Position numbers and translations under genes: made by a program
Source of the DNA: Rhodospirillaceae bacterium
Lineage (GTDB): Bacteria; Pseudomonadota; Alphaproteobacteria; CADEGL01
Direction: 5' to 3'
DNA length: 24,963 nt
NCBI GenBank assembly: GCA_018699755.1
Contig: JABIRQ010000469.1
Location: forward strand, 1-24,963
Notes under the pieces: generated by a model
The model's input: the letters and a program-made list of their open reading frames with translations, nothing else
Databases searched by the model: none
What the model was told of the DNA's origin: nothing
Shown: positions 6,773 to 13,634 of the stretch, in pieces
Layout: the number at the start of each line of letters is the position of its first letter
How positions within the stretch are numbered: the first letter of the stretch is position 1

Positions 6773-7924
6773 CTAGCCCGGTGTCAGGTCGAACGGCATC
6801 TTCGACAGCGGCTCGTTGCCCTTGGCGCCGACGATGTAGGACTGGCCCGGCGCCGCCGCCAGCATGCGCTTCTGGTCGAAGATCAGGGTGTGGATGAAGA
6901 ACACCATGCCCGGCTCGATGACCACCGGGTTGCCCTCCCAGAACATCGGCCAGTCCATCCAGGATGGCGGATAGGTCGTGCCCATGGAATAACCCGTCGC
7001 GGTGTGGCGGTGCTTCTTGTAGCCGTTCTTGTCGAGCACCCGCGCATAGGCGGCGAAGACGTCGCCGCAGGTGTTGCCCGGCTTGAGCGCCTCGGCCGAG
7101 GCGTGATGCGCCTCGACCGACCATTTGTGCATATCGAGCTGGCGCTTGGACGGCTTGCCGATGACCAGGGTGCGCATCATCGCGGCGTGGTAGTGGCGAT
7201 AGACCCCGGCCCATTCGATGGTGAGCTGGTCGGTCTTCTTGAGGGTCTGCTTGCCCGAGATGTAGCGGCCGACCAGGGCGCGCTCGCCCGCGCCGATGAT
7301 GAACTCGTTGCCGGAATAGTCGCCGTCGTTCTCGAAGACGATACCCTGCATGCGAGAGAGAATTTCGCCCGTATTGGTGCCCGGCTTGGCCAGGCGCAGG
7401 CATTCCTGGAGAGCGAGATCGGCCAGTTCGCCGGCGCGCCGGGCCATTTTCAGCTCTGCCGGGCTCTTGATCAGGCGCAGCTTGGTGATCAGGTCCGACG
7501 AGTCCTCGAGATTGCAGAATCCGGTCATGGTCGCGGCGAGCTGGCGATAGATCGCGGCGGTCAGGCCGTAGGCGTCGTACTCGATGCCCATGCGCCCGCC
7601 CTTGCCGCCATGCTCGGCGACGATATCGCGCAGTTCCAGGGTGGGGTCGGCGTCGGGCAGGTTGGTCCAGACTCGGATATCCTCGATGACCGAGGTCTGG
7701 CGCGCCACGATCGCATCGGGATAGCGCGTCAGCAGAGTCATCTTGCCGTCGGCTCCGAGATAGAGGCTCTGGAAGAAGCAGTAGCCGAAGGTGTCGAAGC
7801 CGGTGAGCCAGTACATGCTCTCCTGGCGGAACATCAGAAGCCCGTCGAGATCGCGCTTCTTGAGCTCGCGGCACACGGCCTTGCGGCGGTCGGCGAATTC
7901 TTTCTTGCTGAAGAAGATCGGCAT
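6773..7924 (-). CDS. M24 (creatinase / Xaa-Pro dipeptidase fold) hydrolase lacking the metal ligands
   Basis: A 383-residue cytoplasmic protein with the two-part M24 layout: a creatinase N-terminal domain (about 1-145, SMYWLTGFDTFGY) and a pita-bread catalytic domain (about 155-380). In metallopeptidases of this fold five Asp/His/Glu residues hold two metals. Aligning by eye, they read Glu237 (TIEWAG), Ala248 (HAAMMRT), Tyr312 (GYSMG), His345 (FFIHTL) and a non-acidic residue near 364, so a dinuclear metal site appears absent. Creatinase and ectoine hydrolase are metal-independent relatives, and the stretch YRHYHAAMMRT resembles that clade. A C-N hydrolase acting on a guanidino, cyclic amidine or amide compound is more likely than a dipeptidase. 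The gene is divergent from the triple-RidA gene, with 144 bp between them. Confidence 0.8.
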   Translation of the reverse strand: MPIFFSKKEFADRRKAVCRELKKRDLDGLLMFRQESMYWLTGFDTFGYCFFQSLYLGADGKMTLLTRYPDAIVARQTSVIEDIRVWTNLPDADPTLELRDIVAEHGGKGGRMGIEYDAYGLTAAIYRQLAATMTGFCNLEDSSDLITKLRLIKSPAELKMARRAGELADLALQECLRLAKPGTNTGEILSRMQGIVFENDGDYSGNEFIIGAGERALVGRYISGKQTLKKTDQLTIEWAGVYRHYHAAMMRTLVIGKPSKRQLDMHKWSVEAHHASAEALKPGNTCGDVFAAYARVLDKNGYKKHRHTATGYSMGTTYPPSWMDWPMFWEGNPVVIEPGMVFFIHTLIFDQKRMLAAAPGQSYIVGAKGNEPLSKMPFDLTPG

Positions 7925-8068
7925 GGATCGGTTTCCCCTTTTCTGCGCCCGGCGGCGAACCTGGGGAGATTAGGGGGGTTGGCCGATACCGGCAATCGTC
8001 CATTGCGCGGCGTGTCCGCCCGATTCGGCCATGCTAGGCTCCCCGGCGATTCACGAGGGGAGGATGCG

Positions 8069-9295
8069 ATGTTCAAGCTGGAACGCAGACACTGTTGGCC
8101 GGAGGGGCATTGGGATTGGCTGATCCATCTCAGCCACAAGCACGGCATCCGCTGCGGCAACATGATCTTCCTGGGCGGCCAGGTCGACAAGGACAGCAAG
8201 GGCATGCGCCTGCATCCCCACGACCTCGAAGCCCAGACCGAGGCCGTGATGGGCCATATCAAGACCGTCCTCGCCGGGCTCGACGCCGGCATGGAGGACG
8301 TGGTCAAGCTGGTCGCCTTCTATGTCAACAAGGGCGACGTGGACGAGCGTGCGCTGATGGAACGGATCGGCCGCCATGTCGATTTCGACCCCGGCCCGGT
8401 CATCACCATGGTGCCGCTGCCGGCCCTCGCCTATCCGGAGATGATGGTCGAGATCGAGGCCGTCGCCATGCTGGGCGAGAACGATGCGAAACTGCCCAAG
8501 ACGGCCAGCCGCCCGGCCGGAATGCACGCCCTGCCGGGGCCGTTCAGCCACGGCATCCGCTGCGGCCAGATGATCTATGCCGGGGCGCAGGTCAGCCGCG
8601 ACGCCGAGGGCAAGGTCAAGCATCCGGGCGACATCCTGGCCCAGACCGACGAGGTGATGAAGAATCTCGAGGCCGTGCTGAAGGAATACGGCGCGGATCT
8701 CGACGATTCGGTCAAGTTCAACATCCTCTACCGGGCGCCTTCGGGCGGCGAACATTGGGAAGCGCCGGCCCTGCGCCGCGCGTCCTATTTCAAGGAGCCG
8801 GGGCCCGTGGCGACGGGTCTGCCGGTGCCCTGGCTGCCGGGCGACGAGTTCGTGCGAATGGAGGTCTGGGCCATGCTGGGCGAGGACGGCAAGCGCCTGC
8901 CGCGCGAATATTCCTGGCCCGAGGGGCATTGGGACTGGTTCGTCCATCTGCCGTACCGTCACGGCCTCAAATGCGGGAACATGGTCTTCGTTGGCGGCCA
9001 GGTCTCCAAGGATCCCCAGGGCAAGATGATCGATCCCGACGACATCGTCGCCCAGACCCATCGGGTGATGGACAATGTCGAGGCGGTGCTGGGCGGTTTC
9101 GGCCTGACCATGGACCACATGGTCAAGCAGAACGCCTTCTACAAAGGCGAGGCCCATGCCGACGCCATCGTCGCGAACCAGAAGATCCGCACGGCGCGTT
9201 ATACCGAGCCGGCCGGGGCCTCGACCGGCGTGCCACTCCGCTATCTCGGCTTGGCGGGCATGGCGATGGAGGTCGAGATCATCGCGATGGAGTAG
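8069..9295 (+). CDS. Single-chain protein with three tandem RidA (YjgF/UK114) domains
   Basis: A 408-residue protein made of three RidA-like domains: about 8-135, 150-271 and 283-406. Domains 1 and 3 share an almost identical opening, WPEGHWDW at 10-17 and 283-290, followed by HGIRCGNMIFLGGQV or HGLKCGNMVFVGGQV; domain 2 has HGIRCGQMIYAGAQV. Ordinary RidA is about 130 residues and forms a homotrimer, so this chain may fold as one covalent pseudo-trimer. The arginine that binds the carboxylate in imine-deaminating RidA appears missing in all three domains (the region reads DPGPVITM, EPGPVATG and PAGASTG), so classical enamine/imine deaminase activity is doubtful. The ATG at 8069 follows GGGGAGG at a good distance; an ATG at 8064 is out of frame. 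A -10-like TAGGCT lies at 8035-8040. Its divergent partner is the M24 protein. Confidence 0.9.
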   Translation: MFKLERRHCWPEGHWDWLIHLSHKHGIRCGNMIFLGGQVDKDSKGMRLHPHDLEAQTEAVMGHIKTVLAGLDAGMEDVVKLVAFYVNKGDVDERALMERIGRHVDFDPGPVITMVPLPALAYPEMMVEIEAVAMLGENDAKLPKTASRPAGMHALPGPFSHGIRCGQMIYAGAQVSRDAEGKVKHPGDILAQTDEVMKNLEAVLKEYGADLDDSVKFNILYRAPSGGEHWEAPALRRASYFKEPGPVATGLPVPWLPGDEFVRMEVWAMLGEDGKRLPREYSWPEGHWDWFVHLPYRHGLKCGNMVFVGGQVSKDPQGKMIDPDDIVAQTHRVMDNVEAVLGGFGLTMDHMVKQNAFYKGEAHADAIVANQKIRTARYTEPAGASTGVPLRYLGLAGMAMEVEIIAME

Positions 9296-9351
9296 GGAAA
9301 CGGCTGTTCGGATTCGGCCGCTCAAGCGGGTTTGATCGAAGTCGGTTCATC

Positions 9352-9427
9352 CGTCATTCCCGCGCAAGCGGGAATCCAGCCTCCTTTTCTTTAGAAGGAC
9401 TGGATCCCCACTTTCGTGGGGGTGACG
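9352..9427. repeat. Nested palindromic intergenic repeat (76 bp)
   Basis: Two arms form a long inverted repeat: CGTCATTCCCGC...GGGAATCCAG and CTGGATCCCCAC...GGGGGTGACG. Each arm carries its own small hairpin (CCCGC-gcaa-GCGGG and CCCCAC-tttc-GTGGGG). It fills the gap between the convergent RidA and SDR genes. Repeats of the form TCATTCCCGCGnAAGCGGGAATCC are widespread in proteobacterial genomes. It may also act as a bidirectional terminator. Confidence 0.85.
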
Positions 9428-9451
9428 GTCAAATTTCAAGATGAATGCGCG

Positions 9452-10345
9452 CTAGCTTTTCTGCCCCGCCAGGATGTCCTGCCAGTTCGAGGTCGGCTCC
9501 CAGCCCAGGACCCGGCGCGCGCGCTCAATGTCGATCGCGCTGGCACGCGGGTTGTCCTCGTAGAGGTGGGGCTTGCGCAGATGTGGCGGCGCGCCGAAGC
9601 GTTCGGTGAGGACGTCCAAGGTATCGCCGGGCGCATTGCTGTCCGCCGCGCTCAGGAAGAAGACCTCGTAGGCGGCATCCTCCAATTCCAGCGCTTGGCG
9701 GAAGGCTCGGGCGGCGTCCTCGACGGTGACGTAGCAGAACATCCGCCGATCGGTCGTGGTTCGGATTTCCTCCGCCACTTGGGCGACCGCCTCGGGGAAG
9801 AGGACCAGCACGGGGCGGAACACGACGACCTCGAGCCGATGATCGCGCGAGAAGCTGCGGGCCATGGTCTCACCGACCCGCTTGGAGACGCCGTAGGGAT
9901 GGATCGGCTCCATCGGGTGGACCTCGTCCATCGGCAGGTAGTGCGGGCGCTGGCTGCCGGCGTCGCCGCAGCCGGTGGCGGCGACGCTGGAGCATTGGAC
10001 GTAGCGGGTCGCGCCGCATTCATGGGCCGCCTGCAGGGCGTTCCAGGTGCCCATGGCGTTGACCCGCATGAATTCCTCGGGCTTGGCCGGGATCGCCAGG
10101 TCCAGGGCGCCGAGATGGACCACGGCCTGATGGCCCTTGAAGGCGGCGCGCAGGGCGTCGAGATCGCAGACATCGGCCTCGACATAGGGCGTATCGACCT
10201 CGGGCGGCTTCAGGTCGACGACGGTGACCTGGCAATGCTCCATCAGCTCGCGCACGACGAAGCTGCCCAATCGTCCGCTGCCGCCGGTGACGACGACCTT
10301 TTCGTAGCGCAATGCTCTATCCCCCTCGGTTTCGGCCGTGGCCAT
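9452..10345 (-). CDS. NAD-dependent epimerase/dehydratase (extended SDR)
   Basis: A 297-residue oxidoreductase of the extended short-chain dehydrogenase family. The nucleotide-binding glycine motif TGGSGRLG is at 20-27, an acidic residue ending the second strand (VVDLK) favours NAD(H), and the catalytic residues are the CSS serine (118-120) and YGVSK (151-155). The C-terminus (RARRVLGWEPT) is typical of nucleotide-sugar or uronate epimerase/dehydratases. The substrate cannot be told from sequence. The ATG at 10343-10345 has only a weak ribosome site; a TTG at codon 12 (10310-10312) follows GAGGGGG and is an alternative start. The stop of the GGT-family gene on the same strand is about 34 bp upstream, so the two are probably co-transcribed. 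Confidence 0.85.
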   Translation of the reverse strand: MATAETEGDRALRYEKVVVTGGSGRLGSFVVRELMEHCQVTVVDLKPPEVDTPYVEADVCDLDALRAAFKGHQAVVHLGALDLAIPAKPEEFMRVNAMGTWNALQAAHECGATRYVQCSSVAATGCGDAGSQRPHYLPMDEVHPMEPIHPYGVSKRVGETMARSFSRDHRLEVVVFRPVLVLFPEAVAQVAEEIRTTTDRRMFCYVTVEDAARAFRQALELEDAAYEVFFLSAADSNAPGDTLDVLTERFGAPPHLRKPHLYEDNPRASAIDIERARRVLGWEPTSNWQDILAGQKS

Positions 10346-10379
10346 GAATGGAAATCCTAGAGCGGCAGGGGCCGGGCTG

Positions 10380-11948
10380 TCACTCGACCCCGACGGCCGC
10401 GACCGGAGAATACACCCAGGCGCCGGCGGCGTTCAGGCCCCGGGCCGGATCGTGGGCGGCGATATTGGGCGAGGAAAAGACGCTGGGATAGACGCCGGAG
10501 ACGGATTCCAGGGTTTCGCGGCCCTCGCCCAATCGCGCTTTGACCGCCGCATCCAACCGTGTGTCCATCGTGACCGTGGGGCCGCCGCTCGAATCGATGC
10601 GCGGCTGGTGGACGGCCTCGTCGACGGTCATGCCGAAATCGGCCAGGAAGGAGACGTATTGCAGCACGGCGGGCATGATCCGCCGCCCGCCCGAACTGCC
10701 GACGGCGAAGCGCAACCCGTCGCCGCGCTCGACGATCGCGGGGCACATATTGGACAAGGGCCGTCGGCCGGGCGCGATCGAGTTGGGGCGGCCCGGGCGC
10801 GGGTCGAAGGACACCATCGAATTGTTCAGCAGGATGCCCGTGCCGGGCAGGGTGACGCGGCAACCGAACATGGACAGCAGGGTCTGGGTCAGGGCGACCA
10901 GATTGCCCTCGCGGTCGACCACGCTGAGATGGGTGGTGGTGGTCGGCGCCGCCTCCTGCCCGTCATGGCCCATTCGTTCCAGCCGCCAGGCATAGGTTTC
11001 GGCCAGGGCGTCGGCATAGGCGGCGTAGGCGTCCGGCCCCAGCGCACTGTCGGGCCGCAGGTTCGTTTCCAGCAGGCGCAGGGCCTGGTTCAGGGACGGG
11101 CCGGCATTGAGGCCGGGGGCGGTGTGAACCGCGCCGCCGCGATAGGCGAGGCGCGAGGCCTCAACGATCTCGGTCCGGACGGCGGCCAGTTCGGCCCGGT
11201 CCAGTTTGCCGCCGCCCTCGGCCAGGTCGGCGATCATGGAGGCCGCGATCTCGCCCTCGTAGAAATCGCGCGGCCCTGCTTCGGCCAGTCGGCGCAGGGT
11301 CTTGGGCAGGTTGCCTTGAACGACGCGGCTCATCTCACCGCCCCAGTCCTGGGCCGGGGGCACGCCGCCGGGCAGGAAGATGCGCGCGCTCTCGGCGAAG
11401 CGGGCCAGGCCGGTCGCGCCCAGACAGATGCGCAGGGTCGTGTACCAGTCGCAGGGCATGCCGCGCTCAGCCAGATCGATAGCGGGGGCCAGGGCCTCGG
11501 CCCAGCTCTTGGTGCCGAAGCGGGTGAGCGCGGCGGCTGCGCCGTCGACATAGGTCGGCACGCAGAAGGCGCCGTAGCCTTCCAGATTGCGCGCGCCCTC
11601 GACCGCCGGCCAGCCGAAGGGGTCGCCGCCGGTTCCTTCGGCGAGGGGGTAGTCGGCCGGATCGATCCCCGCGGGCGCCCTTGTGTTCATGTCGACGCAC
11701 CAGACCCGGTCTTCCCCGGCGGGCCGGTAGAGCAGATAGCCGATGCCGCCGATGCCGCTCATCCATGGCTCGGCCACCCCGATGGCGAGGCCGGCGGCGA
11801 TCGCGGCATCAACCGCGTTGCCGCCCGCGCGCAGCATTTCGGCGCCGATTTCGGAGGCGAGATAGTGATGGCTCGCCACCAAGCCGCCGGCCGATTCGAC
11901 CGCCGGTTTGGCGATCGTCCAGGTCTCGTGCGCCGTGTCGCCGATCAT
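10380..11948 (-). CDS. Gamma-glutamyltransferase-family (Ntn hydrolase) protein, apparently cytoplasmic
   Basis: A 522-residue member of the gamma-glutamyltranspeptidase family, whose members self-cleave and then use the new N-terminal threonine to hydrolyse or transfer an amide-linked acyl group. The processing site is visible as TTTTHLSVVDREGN; Thr338, before the second Thr and His, aligns with the E. coli nucleophile Thr391. The GSSGGRRI stretch (417-424) matches the family's substrate-binding serine pair. The large-subunit part includes NAVDAAIAA and GIGGIGYLLY. No signal peptide is present, unlike periplasmic GGT, so a cytoplasmic acylase or amidohydrolase role is plausible. I chose the ATG at 11946-11948 because GGGGGAGG lies six bases before it; the frame stays open 17 codons further. 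The gene is divergent from an amidohydrolase gene and followed by the SDR gene. Confidence 0.88.
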   Translation of the reverse strand: MIGDTAHETWTIAKPAVESAGGLVASHHYLASEIGAEMLRAGGNAVDAAIAAGLAIGVAEPWMSGIGGIGYLLYRPAGEDRVWCVDMNTRAPAGIDPADYPLAEGTGGDPFGWPAVEGARNLEGYGAFCVPTYVDGAAAALTRFGTKSWAEALAPAIDLAERGMPCDWYTTLRICLGATGLARFAESARIFLPGGVPPAQDWGGEMSRVVQGNLPKTLRRLAEAGPRDFYEGEIAASMIADLAEGGGKLDRAELAAVRTEIVEASRLAYRGGAVHTAPGLNAGPSLNQALRLLETNLRPDSALGPDAYAAYADALAETYAWRLERMGHDGQEAAPTTTTHLSVVDREGNLVALTQTLLSMFGCRVTLPGTGILLNNSMVSFDPRPGRPNSIAPGRRPLSNMCPAIVERGDGLRFAVGSSGGRRIMPAVLQYVSFLADFGMTVDEAVHQPRIDSSGGPTVTMDTRLDAAVKARLGEGRETLESVSGVYPSVFSSPNIAAHDPARGLNAAGAWVYSPVAAVGVE

Positions 11949-12064
11949 GCTTCGCCTCCCCCAAGCCGAATTGAATCCTGCCCCTTCGGCCCCATGCACT
12001 CAAGCGCGTGCCGAAGCGGCGATCGGCGTTATGCTTCGGCTTCGGGATAGAGGGGGAAACGGTC

Positions 12065-13474
12065 ATGGGAACCCATCCGGAGTCTTGCGATCTGCTGATC
12101 CGCAACGGCTATGTCGTGACGATGGACAACGGGCGGCGGGTCTTCCCGGCGGGCGCCGTCGCGGTGAACGAAAAGCGCATCGTCGCGGTGGGGCCGGAGC
12201 GGGAGGTCGCGGCAGCGTGGCGCGGCCACCGGGTGATCGATGCGGGCGGCGCACCCGTCCATCCCGGCCTGATCGACGGCCATTACCACGTCACCATGCA
12301 CGGGACGCGCGGCGCGATGAGCGACGACCCCGCCAAGCCGGCCCTCGGCGGGGCCGGTGGGGTCAGCCCCTACGGCCAATGGTTCAACGCCATGACGGCG
12401 GAGGACGAGTTCGCTTCGGCCCAGCATGCCAGTCTCGAGATGCTGGCCAACGGCTATACCTGTTTCCTGGAAGCGGGCACGGTTTTCGACACCGACGCCG
12501 TCGCCGAGGCGGTCGAAGGAGTCGGCATCCGCGCCGTCCTGGGCGACCCGTTTCTGTGGGACCTGACCGGGGGCATGGCGATGGCGTCGGAGCTCGACCG
12601 CGCGCCCGTGGACCTCGCCCGCTGCCTCTCCGCCATCGGGCGGGAATGCCGGCGCAACGACGATCCGGACGCGCTGGTGCGCGGCCATATCGCGGTCTAT
12701 GGCAGCGGCACGGCCTCCGACGAGTTGCTGCTGGCCGGCAAGGAAGCGGCGGATCGCCACGGCGTCGTCCTCAATCAGCACCAGAGCCTGGCGCCCGGCG
12801 GCGTCGCGCGCGAGGACGAACGCCTGGGCCGCCATCCCTTCGTGCATTTCGCGGAACTGGGCCTGCTCGCCGACAACACGACCTATGTCCATCTGAACGT
12901 GCTGCGCGAGGACGAGGTCGAGGCCATTGCCGGTTCGGGCATGAGCGCGGTCTGGCATCCGGCGAACTACCAGTTCTATGCCATCGGCACAGCGATTCCG
13001 CCGCGTATCCCCGAGCTTCACGGCCGCGGGGTCAATGTCGCCCTCGGCTCCGACATCGCGAAGCTCTGGACGATCGGCGAGGGGCCGCTGATCGGTTATC
13101 TGCTGGCCCGGGAATGGGGCGGTTATCTGACGGCCGAGGCCATGTTCGAGATGCAGACCCGCGCCGCCGCCCGGGCGGCCGGCCTGGCCGACCGGATCGG
13201 CAGTCTGGAGGTCGGCAAGCGGGCCGATATCGTGATCCGGTCCCGCGCCCTCGGCGAATCCCATCCGGGTCTGAACCCGGTGCAGGAAATGGTGCTGGTC
13301 GGTCGGACCAAGACCGTGGACACGGTGATCGTGGACGGCGAGACCGTGTTGCGTGGCGGCCGGTCCGTGCGCGTCGACGAGGGCGCGGTCCACGCGGCCT
13401 CTCGCGCCTCAGCCCGTCGCCTTGCGGAGATCACGGGGCAGTCGCCGGGAACGATCTGGCCGGAGACCGCGTAA
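12065..13474 (+). CDS. Metal-dependent amidohydrolase (ATZ/TRZ/MTA-SAH deaminase-like)
   Basis: A 469-residue enzyme with a split beta-sandwich (LLIRNGYVVTMDNG at the start; GKRADIVIR near the end) around a TIM-barrel. Metal ligands can be assigned as HYH (73-75, in HPGLIDGHYH), His239 (NQHQS), His276 or His298 (VWHPANYQ) and Asp330 (LGSD). The glutamate of the usual HxxE deaminase motif is replaced: the text reads H-Q-S-L (239-242). The enzyme may therefore be a hydrolase for another C-N or C-X bond rather than a purine-type deaminase. The ATG at 12065 is preceded by AGAGGGGG; the frame extends 19 codons further without a better site. It is divergent from the GGT-family gene (116-bp gap) and convergent with a second amidohydrolase. 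Substrate unknown. Confidence 0.85.
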   Translation: MGTHPESCDLLIRNGYVVTMDNGRRVFPAGAVAVNEKRIVAVGPEREVAAAWRGHRVIDAGGAPVHPGLIDGHYHVTMHGTRGAMSDDPAKPALGGAGGVSPYGQWFNAMTAEDEFASAQHASLEMLANGYTCFLEAGTVFDTDAVAEAVEGVGIRAVLGDPFLWDLTGGMAMASELDRAPVDLARCLSAIGRECRRNDDPDALVRGHIAVYGSGTASDELLLAGKEAADRHGVVLNQHQSLAPGGVAREDERLGRHPFVHFAELGLLADNTTYVHLNVLREDEVEAIAGSGMSAVWHPANYQFYAIGTAIPPRIPELHGRGVNVALGSDIAKLWTIGEGPLIGYLLAREWGGYLTAEAMFEMQTRAAARAAGLADRIGSLEVGKRADIVIRSRALGESHPGLNPVQEMVLVGRTKTVDTVIVDGETVLRGGRSVRVDEGAVHAASRASARRLAEITGQSPGTIWPETA

Positions 13475-13502
13475 CGGCGCATCGGGAACGGCCGGGCAAG
13501 AC

Positions 13503-13595
13503 CCTTCGAGACGGCCCTGCGGGCCTCCTCAGGGTGAGGCTTAGGTATTGTATTTCCTCATCCTGAGGAGCTCGCGCAAGCGAGCGTCTCGAAGG
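13503..13595. repeat. Palindromic intergenic repeat (93 bp)
   Basis: The left arm CCTTCGAGACG...CTCCTCAGGGTGAGG and the right arm CCTCATCCTGAGGAG...CGTCTCGAAGG are inverted copies. Each has an internal hairpin (GCCC-tgc-GGGC and GCTCGC-gcaa-GCGAGC). It lies between the two convergent amidohydrolase genes. This CCTTCGAGAC/CCTCAGGATGAGG type of element is common between genes in alphaproteobacteria. It differs in sequence from the repeat at 9352, so the window holds two element families. Confidence 0.85.
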
Positions 13596-13634
13596 ATGAT
13601 TGGCACGTCGCTCCGAGTCCCCGGGGACGGTGGC

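Noticed and set aside
6014..8068. Very long open frame continuous with the triple-RidA gene (1093 codons in total)
   Set aside because: The part before 8069 runs through phnE and antisense to the M24 gene with arginine-rich, non-conserved sequence. The real start is the ATG at 8069 with a strong ribosome site.
9352..9427. CRISPR-like repeat
   Set aside because: It is a single inverted element with internal hairpins, not regularly spaced direct repeats.
10338..12050. 570-codon plus-strand frame opposite the GGT-family gene
   Set aside because: Shadow of a gene with clear catalytic motifs on the minus strand; glycine/arginine/glutamine-rich with no conserved motif.
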